The notes under the pieces are model-generated. The model saw only the letters and a list, made by a program, of their open reading frames with translations, had not been told where the DNA came from and did no database searches. 64,000 nt of DNA from CBDCFL01 sp965216135. GTDB lineage: Bacteria > Pseudomonadota > Alphaproteobacteria > Rhodobacterales > Rhodobacteraceae. Positions 17,396 to 25,979 of this stretch are shown piece after piece. The stretch is taken from NCBI GenBank assembly GCA_965216135.1, contig CBDCFL010000022.1:62001-126000 (forward strand), read 5' to 3'. Numbering within the stretch: the first letter of the stretch is position 1; the number at the start of each line of letters is the position of its first letter. The position numbers and the translations under genes are program-made.

Positions 17396-17770
17396 ATCGC
17401 CGCCGCGCCGATGTGGTCCGCATGCGTGTGGCTATAGATGACATGGGTGATCGGCTCGTCGGTCACGCTGGCGATGGCGGGCAGGATTTTCTGGCCCAGG
17501 TTTGGCGGCGCATCGACAGCGATAACGCCCTCGCCAGTGGTCAGAAACATCATCTGATAGAGGCCGTCATTGACCAGGTACAGGCCACGGCCCAGCTCCT
17601 CGACAACATAGCCCACGGCCTGATCGATGACCGGGCCGGCGGCGGCGTCCGGCATTGGCGCGAACATTCCGTCCGCGTCCTGCGCCATCGCAGGCGCATT
17701 CGCCATGAACAGGCTTACAGCGGCAATCGCGGCGCTGCTTATGAGTTTTTTCATTTTCTCTCTCCCTTAC

Positions 17771-17790
17771 ATTGATCGTTCAGTCTAAGT
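17771..17790 (-). promoter_or_regulatory. Candidate TetR operator in front of the hydrolase gene
   Basis: Read on the minus strand this 20-bp site is CTTAGACTGAACGATCAATG, located 17 nt upstream of the hydrolase start. A site 18 nt upstream of the adjacent tetR gene matches it at 13 of 20 positions without gaps (consensus C-Y-TAGA-N2-G-N2-CG-R-TCAA-N-G). The same placement in both promoters suggests that one regulator binds both. This is inference. Confidence 0.4.
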
Positions 17791-17805
17791 TTTATCAAAA
17801 AAACG

Positions 17806-18387
17806 CTAGAGCTGTGCCAGCGCCGCCTCGATAATCGATTTGGGAACCGCCGGGTCGTTCGTTGATTTGCCCATCAGCGCCACCCCTTGAACCAGCGCAA
17901 GATACAATCGCGCCAGATCGCGGCTGTTGGTTTCACTGACAATCTCGCCTGCCTGCTTGGCCCGCTCGAAAGCGCCAAAAAATCCGTCCTCCATGATCCC
18001 AAGATGTTGCTGCGCGATCGAAGCAATCTCGGCGTCGTCATTACCGAACTCGGCCACGCATGCGCCCAGCATACAGCCGATGCTGCCAGGTTCTTTGTGC
18101 ATTTCGGCATAGTCGCGCATCAACGCGCGGATCTGCTGCAGCGCCGGGCCATCGCCGTTCAGCGCCTTGACATTGCCTGCCGACGCGGCTCGTGCGTATT
18201 TCTGCAGCGCCTTGATATACAGGTCGCGCTTGCAGCCAAATGTATCGTAAATGCTCTTGCGGCCAATCCCCAGTTCGACCTGAATCTCGCTCATTCCGGT
18301 CGCGGCGTAGCCGTTGGCCCAAAACAACATCATCGCCTTTTCCAGCGCTACTTCGGGGTCAAATTGCTTGTCGGGTCCGCGGGTCAT
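17806..18387 (-). CDS. TetR/AcrR-family transcriptional regulator
   Basis: The 193-residue product has an N-terminal helix-turn-helix of the TetR type: FDPEVALEKAMMLFWANGYAA (pattern only), TGMSEIQVELGIGRKSIYDTF, then CKRDLYIKAL. The all-helical C-terminal ligand domain begins near residue 70 and contains GCMLGACVAEFG, the pattern typical of the TetR_C subgroup related to YxaF/AcuR-type regulators. It lies upstream of, and in the same direction as, the disrupted hydrolase gene, and shares a candidate operator with it. Probably a repressor of that hydrolase and of itself. Its inducer is unknown. Confidence 0.92.
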   Translation of the reverse strand: MTRGPDKQFDPEVALEKAMMLFWANGYAATGMSEIQVELGIGRKSIYDTFGCKRDLYIKALQKYARAASAGNVKALNGDGPALQQIRALMRDYAEMHKEPGSIGCMLGACVAEFGNDDAEIASIAQQHLGIMEDGFFGAFERAKQAGEIVSETNSRDLARLYLALVQGVALMGKSTNDPAVPKSIIEAALAQL

Positions 18388-18404
18388 GAACCAGGATTAC
18401 GATA

Positions 18405-18424
18405 CCTAGAACGCTCGGTCAAGG
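18405..18424 (-). promoter_or_regulatory. Candidate TetR autoregulatory operator
   Basis: On the plus strand the site reads CCTAGAACGCTCGGTCAAGG and starts 18 nt upstream of the tetR start codon. It matches the site upstream of the hydrolase gene at 13 of 20 positions. Note that the two sites face opposite ways relative to their genes. Confidence 0.35.
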
Positions 18425-18598
18425 ATAAGCGGTTTTATGCGCAAAAACGATCGAATTTGGCACGATTCCGCAAGACAACCAATAATTGATTCTGACCGAG
18501 TGGTGGCGTCGCCGTGCCCAAGGACGCCAAAGGCGGGTCAGCGGGGGGGGCAATACGGACATTAAGTCAATGGGCCTAATAGGTCGCTTTGCCCAATT

Positions 18599-19894
18599 TC
18601 ACTTTGGCAACCCGGCCGACCGAAACGCCCATTCAAGGCGGGTGCGACCGTCGGGATAATGAAACGTCATCAGATTCATGATGGACCCAACAGTGGGATC
18701 AAAACCCATAGAAGCATAGATTTGAACGGCTGCTTCTGCGTCGGTGACACGACCCATTTCACCGTAAACTGCTATCAGATAACGCAGACAGTATGGCGAA
18801 TTTGCCGCCAGTTCGAGGCACTTTTCGAGGGCCAATTCCGCTGCTTCGTGCTGGCCCAAATTGAACAAAGCGCTACCCAGACCAAGGTAGTACCAATAAG
18901 GCGGGTTCGGATGGGACGCCAAAGCCGGTTCCAGAATGGCGACGGCCTGTTCAGCGTCACCCTGGAAATTTTTGACTATGCCATAGTATGCCCGGGCATC
19001 TTCATTTTCCGGTTGCAAAGACATGGCGCGTTCAAGATGTGCTTCTGCAGCATCGAAATTGGCAAAAACGCTGTGCAATCGACCCAAAGCATAGTGCCCC
19101 AACCACAAATCCGGGTCGAGCGCGACCGCCCTATCAGCATAATACAGCACCTTTTCTTTGTCTTCAGCCTGGAGCACAGTCCAGTTGTTTTCAAATCGAA
19201 CAGCAAATAACGTACCGAGTTCGGCATAAGCGCGGGCGTAATTCGGGTCTAGCTCTATTGCACGGCGGAAATCGCGCTCGGCGGCCAGGCTTTCTTCGCT
19301 GCTGAAACGATTGGCAGATACCCGACCCTTCAGAACTTCGACATAGGCGGCGGTATTGCTGGTGCCGGGGGGTGTTGTTTGGGCTTGGACATTAGCGGGT
19401 GGTGCTGACGGTGGCGGTGCCACCGTCCAATATGACCAAATAAACCAAGCTTAGACCAGCGCGACCCCAACAGCAGAGAAAGGCAGCAAAAACGAGCGGC
19501 GCCTGGGTGCCACCGTGACCAAATAAACCATAGACCAGCGCGACCCCAACAGCAGAGAAAGGCAGCAAAAACGAGCGGCGCCGGCATCGGCGCCCAAATG
19601 CACTCGATAGCCCTCGCGGGGAACGGTCTCGATAATACGTCGGGCGTCCTTGCCGATGACGCGGCGGATATCGGCGATACACTGGACCAAGCTTTCGTCG
19701 GACCCGGCGACATCGGACCAAACCGCCTCGATCACCTCGTTCTTAGTGACCGTGCGGCCTGGGTTTTTCACCAAGAAACGCAAGACATCCTTGGACTTGT
19801 TGCGCAGTTGCGCCGGACGCCCGTCTTTAAGCGTGAGTACCCGTGTGGTAGGGTTAAATCTGATGTCACCCAAGTGCAATTCGTCTAAATTCAT
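18599..19894 (-). pseudogene. Winged-helix / membrane / TPR regulator (CadC-ToxR-like), split by an in-frame stop
   Basis: The first part (19894 to the TAA at 19451-19453, 147 codons) is an OmpR/PhoB-type winged helix: LHLGDIRFNPTTRVLTLKDG, then LRNKSKDVLRFLVKNPG, then VVI-less TKNEVIEAVWSDVAGSDES and IIETVPREGYRV. The second part continues in the same frame after the stop with AWFIWSYWTVAPPPSAPPA and then several tetratricopeptide repeats (for example AELDPNYARAYAELG-type and LWLGHYALGRLHSVFANFD). The two parts together are 432 codons, the size of a one-component membrane regulator with a cytoplasmic DNA-binding domain and a periplasmic TPR sensor. The region between them holds a short tandem duplication that destroyed the membrane helix and introduced the stop. 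Either half might still be made, but signal transmission should be lost. Confidence 0.8.
19418..19582. repeat. Tandem duplication inside the winged-helix/TPR gene
   Basis: A 52-bp segment beginning TAGACCAGCGCGACCCCAAC occurs at 19452-19503 and again at 19531-19582, 79 bp apart. The flanking phrases GTGCCACCGT and GACCAAATAAACCA are also duplicated, with small insertions in the copy at 19418-19451. A 79-bp step changes the reading frame, so the two copies are read differently on the coding strand. Confidence 0.85.
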
Positions 19895-20016
19895 AAAATT
19901 TCATCCTGATTTCAGGACACCGGGCTCTAGCTACGCCAAATTTAACATAGCCGGTTGCCCGATTCTTGCAAAGCGACCGGCAACGAGAAAACCAAACAAT
20001 GAGTCTGGAGAAAATT

Positions 20017-20325
20017 ATGAAACAATGTAAATTCAACAATATATTGAAGGCTTCAACAGGTGCGGCGATTGCCTCTGTGACGGCCCTGTTCTTGGTCGGC
20101 GCTGCACAGGCGGAAGCCATAACCAAACTAATGAGCTGGACACCCCCTAGCGGCCAACCCCCTGGGCCAATTGAAGGGACCTCTGCCGTTTTGGAAAAGG
20201 GCCCATTTGGTGCGGCGATGGCGATTAAATCCTTTGGCCTGACGCCCGGAGATGTGGTGACAATTTGGTGGGTCGCAATCCAGAACCTCCAGGACAGAAG
20301 TATTCGCATAGAACCAATGACTTAA
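20017..20325 (+). CDS. Small secreted protein, probably truncated at the prophage junction
   Basis: The start is ATG 20017, with GGAG 7-8 nt upstream. The product starts MKQCKFNNILKASTGAAIAS and has a signal peptide ending near VGAAQA-EA. The mature part (KLMSWTPPSGQPPGPIEGTS, then AMAIKSFGLTPGDVVTIWWVA) is short and looks like the first half of an all-beta secreted domain. After IQNLQ near 20285 the sequence changes character and ends within 15 residues, just where phage-like DNA begins. I infer truncation by the element; I do not recognise the family. Confidence 0.55.
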   Translation: MKQCKFNNILKASTGAAIASVTALFLVGAAQAEAITKLMSWTPPSGQPPGPIEGTSAVLEKGPFGAAMAIKSFGLTPGDVVTIWWVAIQNLQDRSIRIEPMT

Positions 20326-20467
20326 GTTGTCCAACCCCCTCAAATCGGGGTATTGATTCCAAAGGGGAATTATCCCCGTTGTCCAACCTGAAACGCGCGC
20401 AAAAGAAAGCCCGCCGGGTATTGACCGGCGAGCCGATGACATTCCCCTGCTAACGAAGGAAACTTAA

Positions 20468-20983
20468 ATGGAAGTTTTAAGTAAAGCATCGCCCAACGAC
20501 CTCCGCAATAGCGCCGCCTCCCTGGCCGATCTCGCCCGGCGCGCTGGGAAGTTGTATCGGCGATCAAGTGAAGACTGGCTCGCGTGCGCGAACTTGCTCC
20601 TAGAAGCGAGAAAAGTATGTCCGCACGGGGAGTGGTCGGTCTTCCTGGAAGACGCCGGCATCCCCCAACGCACGGCGCGCCGGATGCTCGCCTTCGCCAT
20701 GGCGGGTGTTCAAAACGGCCACGTGGCCGTTTTGGGAGTCCGGTACATCGACCGGCTGATCGCTACGTCACGGCGGATGACGGCCGGGGCTATCGAGTTC
20801 GCGAGGGCCGACCCGCACCCCATGCCGTGGCAGAAGACGCCCGAGAAAATCGCGGCCGACGAATGGGAGCTCGCCGGCGCCTATGTGCAAGCCGTGATCA
20901 ACGTCATCCCCGAGCTTAGCTCCGAGGAGTTGAAACGCAACGGCTTCGACGCCGCGACGGTCCGGCGCGCCGAGGCGGCCTGA
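20468..20983 (+). CDS. DUF3102-like phage protein
   Basis: The 171-residue product starts at ATG 20468, with GAAGGAAAC upstream. The centre reads SSEDWLACANLLLEARKVCPHG and GEWSVFLEDAGIPQRTARRML. This is the pattern of DUF3102 and related phage proteins, which are thought to act in replication or regulation. It is the first clear phage gene after the chromosomal side. The upstream 140 bp contain short inverted repeats (CCCCTCAAATCGGGG; GGGGAATTATCCCC) and the tail of another frame (NLKRAQKKARRVLTG), probably the end of a lost phage gene. Confidence 0.7.
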   Translation: MEVLSKASPNDLRNSAASLADLARRAGKLYRRSSEDWLACANLLLEARKVCPHGEWSVFLEDAGIPQRTARRMLAFAMAGVQNGHVAVLGVRYIDRLIATSRRMTAGAIEFARADPHPMPWQKTPEKIAADEWELAGAYVQAVINVIPELSSEELKRNGFDAATVRRAEAA

Positions 20984-20985
20984 CC

Positions 20986-21051
20986 ATGCACACGCAACGC
21001 TGGCAAGACAGCCAAGACCTCACGAGAGGCGGGAGGCGCCCGCCGCGCTGA
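20986..21051 (+). CDS. Very small coupled phage ORF
   Basis: Only 21 residues (begins MHTQRWQDSQDLTRGG). The ATG is 2 nt after the stop of the DUF3102-like gene and its stop overlaps the next start in TGATG form. Reality rests only on this coupling, so support is weak. Confidence 0.25.
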   Translation: MHTQRWQDSQDLTRGGRRPPR

Positions 21052-21230
21052 TGTCGGCTTGGCAAGCCGCCGTATCGTCGACGCGAAAGGCCGCTATGGA
21101 GGCGGTGTCCACCCCATCGGATGGGCGGCACCAGGACGATATGGACCGAAGCGGGCTACTGGGGGTCCATGAGAGCCTGCACCCGAGACCGAGGCCGCCA
21201 AATACAGACCGCGAGCGAAAGCCGGAATGA
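21051..21230 (+). CDS. Small phage ORF, unknown function
   Basis: A 59-residue frame starting MSAWQAAVSSTRKAAMEAVS in the TGATG overlap with the preceding frame. It ends in an ATGA overlap with the next one. No motif recognised; Arg/Pro-rich C-terminus. Supported only by close packing in one direction. Confidence 0.35.
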   Translation: MSAWQAAVSSTRKAAMEAVSTPSDGRHQDDMDRSGLLGVHESLHPRPRPPNTDRERKPE

Positions 21231-21406
21231 GGGCGGTGGCCGGGGAGCACCGGGTCATGGGACGGGCTGGCACCCGTTTAAGGAAGCTCCACCTGAGGGG
21301 AATGCCTCGGCCACACGAGCCGCCGCCCCAGGACGCCGCATGCGACGCCCGGCTCCGACAGCCACGTCCCCGGCAAACGGTCTATCTTCGGCATCGCCGG
21401 GGATAG
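21227..21406 (+). CDS. Small basic phage ORF, unknown function
   Basis: A 59-residue frame (MRAVAGEHRVMGRAGTRLRK and so on), strongly Arg/His-rich. It overlaps the previous frame by 4 nt. It could be a small DNA-binding protein, but composition alone is poor evidence. The next 75 bp up to the IS1595 element contain a good ribosome site (GAGGAGAG at about 21461) serving a start just before or inside the target-site duplication. Confidence 0.3.
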   Translation: MRAVAGEHRVMGRAGTRLRKLHLRGMPRPHEPPPQDAACDARLRQPRPRQTVYLRHRRG

Positions 21407-21488
21407 ACCTTGCACGCCTTGGCTCAGCCCTCACCAACTGCCACAAGTGATTCTCACCTTCCGAGGAGAGACCGAGCTATGAATGAAC

Positions 21489-22600
21489 CGTGCCTATCCG
21501 GTTGTCACCCACACCCACTACATCTAGGGTGCTCCCAGTCGCCCGAGTAAAGCTCGGCGTAAGTGGGAGCGGTGACATCGCCAGCGATTCCGAGCAGGGA
21601 CCGGAAGGCGTTGAACGGGCAGAATCGCCTGTTGAAGCGGAATGTGAACTCGTTGAGGTAGGCTTGGAGGTGCTGGTGGCTCACGCCGTGATGAATGCCA
21701 CTCAGCCACGTCTTCAGGTCGGCGAAGACGCGATGAATGATCGGCAGATACTCCTCAGCGACCTGGGAGTTGCCTCGCTCGGCGACGGCGAGGTGTTTGT
21801 AGCCGCGCTTGGCGAGGCTGGTATAGCCGGACCAATCGTCGGTGATGACCGACGCACCCGAAGTAACGGCGCCCTCGACAAAGCCGCAGAGCGATTCCGC
21901 GCTGCGGTCTGGCACGACAGCGAGTCGGACACGTCCGGCGTAGCGACCGCCCTTCCGCTTATCGAGCTTGGTTCCCGGCTTGCGCTGTCGCACTTCAACG
22001 GCGCTGGCGACAAGAAGCTTGTGGTGAACGCCCCGGCCCTTGCCGCGCGTGCGGCCGCCGACCCAGGTTTCGTCGACTTCGACATGGTCGCAGGCCTCGC
22101 TGCCGATGCGGTCCTGATCCGGCCGAACCATACCAGCGCGGAGCTTGTGGAGGATCTGAAAGGCGGTTTCGTAACGGGAAAGCCCGACCTGGCGCTGGAA
22201 CTGTGTGGCAGACATGCCGGGCGTCTGGCTGGCAACCAGATAGGCCGCCCAGAACCATACGCCCAGCGACGTATGGGAGCGCTCCATGACCGTCCCCGCC
22301 GTCAGCCCGGTGTCGCGGCGGCACTTTCGACAGCGCAAGACGCCGGGCCGGCTGGTGAAGCGGAACGGCTCTGCCGCCGTCTGGCAATGGGGGCAGACGA
22401 ACCCGTCACCCCACCGCGCCTTCTCCAGGTAGGCGGCACAGGCCGCGTCATCCGGGAAAAGTCGTTGAAACTCGGGAAGCGACCGCGGAACCGAAAGGTC
22501 TTCGCGCTGCGGAACATCCATCCCCGCTTCGTCCGCCTCCCGAGCCACTCGACGCCACACCCTACATATAGTGGGTGTGGGTGACAACCGGATAGGCACG
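21489..22600. mobile_element. IS1595-family element, copy 1 (1112 bp)
   Basis: The ends are inverted repeats beginning CGTGCCTATCCGGTTGTCAC, followed by CCACACCCACTA. The element is flanked by a perfect 8-bp target duplication, GAATGAAC (21481-21488 and 22601-22608), the size expected for this family. A nearly identical copy of the same length lies at 28279. It split the ribosome site of a phage gene from its coding region. Confidence 0.97.
21505..22521 (-). CDS. IS1595-family transposase, copy 1
   Basis: 338 residues from ATG 22521 (MDVPQREDLSVPRSLPEF). The N-terminal zinc ribbon has FVCPHC and LRCRKC pairs (C-x2-C twice, about residues 45-75). The DDE-type ISXO2-like core has VEVDETWVGGR near residue 150, VITDDWSGYTSL near 230 and a C-terminal E/N-containing HHGVSHQHLQAYLNEFTFRFN. 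An upstream in-frame extension leaves the element and is not part of it. It seems intact. Confidence 0.95.
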   Translation of the reverse strand: MDVPQREDLSVPRSLPEFQRLFPDDAACAAYLEKARWGDGFVCPHCQTAAEPFRFTSRPGVLRCRKCRRDTGLTAGTVMERSHTSLGVWFWAAYLVASQTPGMSATQFQRQVGLSRYETAFQILHKLRAGMVRPDQDRIGSEACDHVEVDETWVGGRTRGKGRGVHHKLLVASAVEVRQRKPGTKLDKRKGGRYAGRVRLAVVPDRSAESLCGFVEGAVTSGASVITDDWSGYTSLAKRGYKHLAVAERGNSQVAEEYLPIIHRVFADLKTWLSGIHHGVSHQHLQAYLNEFTFRFNRRFCPFNAFRSLLGIAGDVTAPTYAELYSGDWEHPRCSGCG

Positions 22601-22602
22601 GA

Positions 22603-22821
22603 ATGAACCTGGCTGGAAAGAGACTCGCGAACGAAAGAGATCCTGAAACGGGAAAGCCAATAAATACGGTAGTATCGATCACCTCGACGCGCTGGCCGGG
22701 GGATTTGGGATCCGTCGAAGTGTCTCTGGCTGACAATGGCACCGCCAGAAATCCCGGCGGGGCCGATCATCGGGGTGGGGGCTCAACCATGCATGCAGGA
22801 CGGCTAGATGGCGCTCGGTGA
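22603..22821 (+). CDS. Small phage gene cut from its leader by IS1595
   Basis: 72 residues from an ATG located in the right-hand target duplication (MNLAGKRLANERDPETGKPI). Its natural ribosome site (GAGGAGAG) now lies 1.1 kb away on the other side of the IS. Its end overlaps the terminase start by 14 nt. By position just before the large terminase it could be a small-terminase relic or head-assembly gene; sequence gives no clear family. Confidence 0.4.
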   Translation: MNLAGKRLANERDPETGKPINTVVSITSTRWPGDLGSVEVSLADNGTARNPGGADHRGGGSTMHAGRLDGAR

Positions 22822-24293
22822 CGAGATTGTCCGGCATCTCCGGCACCGGGTAACGGTGCTGTCCTTCCATGCCGACTGGATCAAGGCGACGTTTGCCGCC
22901 GACATCCAAATCAGCGCCATGAGCTGCCCAAGGGGCTCTGCAAAGTCATGGTGCGTCGGTCAGCTTGCCGGCCTGGGCTTGCGGCCTGGGTCGCCGCTGT
23001 TCCAACCGGGGATCGAGACGTTGGTAGTGTCCGCCAGCTTGGAGCAAAGCCGGATCATCTTGGGCTTCGTCCGGGGCGCGCTCGACGACATCGAGGATGA
23101 TTACCGTTGGCTGGATTCCGGCCAGCGGCTTGCGGTGACGCACAAGGCGAGCGGGACGAAACTGAGGGTGCTGTCGAGCAGCGGAAAACGGGCGATGGGC
23201 TTGTCGCAGTTCTCGACGATCTTTGCCGACGAACCGGGATCGTGGGAAGCCCGGGGCGGCGCGTTGATGTTCGATGCGCTCCGCCAGTCCCTCGGCAAAC
23301 GCCCTGGTCAGCGCCTGGCGATGATTGGCACCCGTGCGCCGGCAGAGGATGGTTCATGGTGGCCTTCCCTGCTTGATGGCGAGTGTCGGGGCCGGGCACG
23401 CATGTAACCGTGCTCACCGCTCCCGAGGGCGAGCCCTGGGATCACTGGAACACGATTCGCCGGGTGAACCCTCTCGTGTTGAACAACGAGAGCCTGCGGA
23501 AGACGATTTTGCGTGAACGCGACGATGCCCGGCGCGATGAGAGTCAGCGCCCGGCCTTCGAGGCTTACCGCCTCAATCGGCAGGTCGACGTCTACCGAGA
23601 CATGCTGGTCTCGGCCGACGCATGGAAGCGGGTTGAGGCTCGACCTGTACCAGAACGGGCGGGACGGCCGATCGTCGGGCTCGACCTTGGCGCGGAAAGG
23701 TCATGGTCGGCGGCCTGGGTGATATGGCCGAACGGCCGAGCGGAATGCTACGCGCTCTGTCCGGGGCTACCGGACCTTGCCGAGCGCGAGCGCCAGGACG
23801 CCATGCCGAAAGGTCTCTATCGCAAGCTCCATGATGACGGAGTGCTCCTCGTTGATGAGGGGCTGAGGGGCTGAGGGTATCGCGGCCGGCGACGCTGATC
23901 GATCATCTTGTCCACGCCGGCATCAAGCCCGATGCGATCTATTGCGACCGATTCGCGATCGGCACGCTCAAGGATGCGGTGGCCGGCCGGTGGCCGATCA
24001 TCGACCGGGTAGCGAGGTGGAGCGAAGCAACCGAGGACATCACCGGCTTCCGGCGTCTGGTCGCGGACGGGCCGTTGTCGATTGCCGAGGAATGCCGCGG
24101 GCTGGCGCGCCTGGGGCTGTCGCAGGCCGTCGTTCACAGTGACGATCAAGGGTCTGTTCGCCTCGCCAAGCGCCGTCACGGGCGTAGTCGAGACGATGTT
24201 GCCGCTGGAGCTGTTCTCGGATGCGGTGCACTCGCGAGGTTCCTGTCGAGAACCCGGCCGCATCGGCGCCTTCGACACGCGCTCGCCGGATGA
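22808..24293 (+). pseudogene. Phage terminase large subunit, two frameshifts
   Basis: The first frame (22808-23407) holds the packaging ATPase: SCPRGSAKSWCVGQLAG is the Walker A region, IFADEPGSWEARGG the Walker B region and IGTRAP the coupling motif. The second (from about 23383) continues with GTHVTVLTAPEGEPWDHW and the nuclease entry IVGLDLGAERSWSAAW. The third (from about 23876 to 24293) holds IDHLVHAGIKPDAIYCDRF, SDDQGSVRLAKRRHGRSRDD and the C-terminus. The change near 23380 looks like loss of one base. The second is an exact 8-bp tandem duplication, GGGGCTGA at 23859-23866 and 23867-23874. Correcting both gives 493 codons, a normal size. The prophage can no longer package DNA with this gene. 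Confidence 0.85.
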
Positions 24294-24819
24294 GAGCGGC
24301 TGCTCACCCTCCTCCTGTGATAGTCTTCCAAGCGGATTGTAGGATGAGTTTCGTTCCTTCTCCCTTGATCGTGTCTAACCACTTAGCGCGTTCTTCAGGA
24401 TTGGTCTTATCATCCTCGCCCCAACGGGAGATCTACCTCTTTTTTTTCACACTCTAAGCAGAACCCTAATGCGGTTTGCCTCGCTTTGTTCACAATCGTT
24501 GTCAGATTTATCGGAGAGAATTCCGCGCTGGCATGCGTGCAAGTCCATCCATCGCCACGCACCATCGGACCTTCATTAATGAGTAGCGCGAGATTTGATA
24601 GCGCAACAGCGAATCGTTGAGGCCTATCGCCACTTAGCATGTTTTCGATTTGCCAAACACCATCTCGGCAATGGTAGGTCGTCACTCCCTTTCGGTATTT
24701 CTCTTCGACAGCAAAATCCCCGACGTGAACGTCGATCAAGTGACCTGCTCCCCGAAAACTGGTCCATTTGAAAGGAGGATCTGTTCGCTTAATGTTCACG
24801 AGAACGAGGAGAACAGAGA

Positions 24820-25086
24820 ATGCGCAAGTCACGGTTTAGCGAAGAGCAGATTGTTCGGATCATTCAGGAGTATGCGGCGGGTGCGAAAGTGTCCGAGTTG
24901 TGCCGTAAGCACGGTATGTCGGATGCCACCTTTTAGAAATGGAAAGCCAGGTATGGCGGCCTTCAGATTTCCGATGTCAGGCGGCTGAAAGACCTGGAAT
25001 CGGAGAACGGCAAGCTGAAGAAGCTGCTGGCCGAAACCATGCTTGATAATGCTGGCCTGAAAGGGCTTCTGGCAAAAAACTTCTGA
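24820..25086 (+). pseudogene. IS3 OrfA (helix-turn-helix subunit), nonsense-mutated
   Basis: The ATG at 24820 follows GAGGAGAA. The frame reads MRKSRFSEEQIVRIIQEYAA, then VSELCRKHGMSDATF, then TAG at 24934-24936 (codon 39), then KWKARYGGLQISDVRRL and the leucine-zipper-like end. In intact relatives the stop position is tyrosine (FYKWK). A single-base change therefore stops OrfA early, so the OrfAB fusion transposase probably cannot be made and this copy is likely immobile by itself. Confidence 0.9.
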
Positions 25087-25112
25087 AGCCTGCAAGCCGC
25101 CGGGAAGCAGTC

Positions 25113-25979
25113 ATGGTTCTTTGCCGTGACTATCAGTTTTCAACTCGGCGGGCCTGTGGGCTGATTGGGTTTTCCAGATCGAGTAATGAATACAGAGGAA
25201 GGCCGGATCGCCATGCGAGGATACGGGAACGGCTGGTCACGCTTTCCGGCAAACACCGACGCTATGGCTATCGCATGTTGCATGCCAAGCTTGGCCAGGA
25301 GGGTTTCAAGGTGAACGTGAAAGTGGTGGAGCGACTTTACCGAGAGGAGCGCCTGACCCTGCGCCGCCGCAATCGCAAGAAAATCCCCAAGGGCGTGCGC
25401 GAAGGTGCCTGGTGCCCGATCGCCGCCAACCAGCGGTGGAGCCTGGACTTCACCATGGATGCGCTCGCCAACGGCAGGAAGTTCCGCACCGTCAATCTGA
25501 AAGACGACTGCACACGGGAATGTCCGGCGATTGATGTGGCCCTGTCGATCCCCGGCTCCCGTGTGGTGGAAATGCTGGAACGGGTGGCTCGTGAGCGGGG
25601 GTACCCGGATGTTCTGACCGTTGACAATGGGCCTGAACTACGAGGCCGCGCGCTTGATGGCTGGGCAGATGATCACGGCGTGCAGCTCTACTTCATCGAC
25701 CCGGGCAAGCAGACCCAGAACGCCTACATCGAAAGTTTCAACGGCCGGTTTCGCGAAGAATGCCTGAACTTGAACTGGTTCACCTCGCTGGCCGAGGCAG
25801 AAAGGATCATCGAGGACTGGCGGATCGATTACAATCAAAACCGGCCCCACTCTTCGCTGAACTATCAAACCCCGGAAGAATTTGCCGCAAACAGGCCTTT
25901 CCATAAACCGCAATGGGCAGCGACGCTTGAGCTATCTGAAGGCTCCGCGCCACCGCCCATTGCTCACGCCGCCGAATAA
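25113..25979 (+). CDS. IS3 OrfB (DDE integrase domain)
   Basis: The 288-residue frame starting MVLCRDYQFSTRRACGLIGF has the HTH_21 region (RHRRYGYRMLHAKLGQEGF pattern) and the rve integrase core. The catalytic residues are in SLDFTMDAL (first Asp), LTVDNGPEL (second Asp) and YIESFNGRFREECLN (Glu). It ends with the IS3 tail NQNRPHSSLNYQTPEEFA. The frame is intact. In this group OrfB is usually made as an OrfAB frameshift fusion, which here is blocked by the stop in orfA. Confidence 0.93.
   Translation: MVLCRDYQFSTRRACGLIGFSRSSNEYRGRPDRHARIRERLVTLSGKHRRYGYRMLHAKLGQEGFKVNVKVVERLYREERLTLRRRNRKKIPKGVREGAWCPIAANQRWSLDFTMDALANGRKFRTVNLKDDCTRECPAIDVALSIPGSRVVEMLERVARERGYPDVLTVDNGPELRGRALDGWADDHGVQLYFIDPGKQTQNAYIESFNGRFREECLNLNWFTSLAEAERIIEDWRIDYNQNRPHSSLNYQTPEEFAANRPFHKPQWAATLELSEGSAPPPIAHAAE

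Larger units (their letters stand above)
16366..17754 (-). pseudogene. Secreted metallo-beta-lactamase-fold hydrolase, disrupted by a 396-bp duplication/insertion
   Basis: The 5' part (17754 downward) encodes a signal peptide (MKKLISSAAIAAVSLFMANA, cleaved near AMA-Q). The zinc-binding loop YSHTHADHIGAAAIYPGD and the following strand-rich region end at NHLAGNIYE. It then runs into foreign sequence and a stop near 17065. The 3' part (16947 downward) repeats the segment from YPGDATIIAHED to NIY and continues to the natural end (FDHCWAISEHQ). A 181-bp segment is thus present twice, with a fragment of an IS1595-type transposase between the copies. Deleting one 396-bp unit leaves 993 nt, exactly 331 codons, so the original gene was an intact protein of 330 residues. 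The original enzyme was probably a periplasmic hydrolase. As it stands, the active-site half and the C-terminal half are separated. Confidence 0.85.

Noticed and set aside
21490..22584. Plus-strand frame through IS1595 copy 1 (and the same in copy 2)
   Set aside because: It is the complement of the transposase gene and spans both terminal repeats, so it is not a gene.
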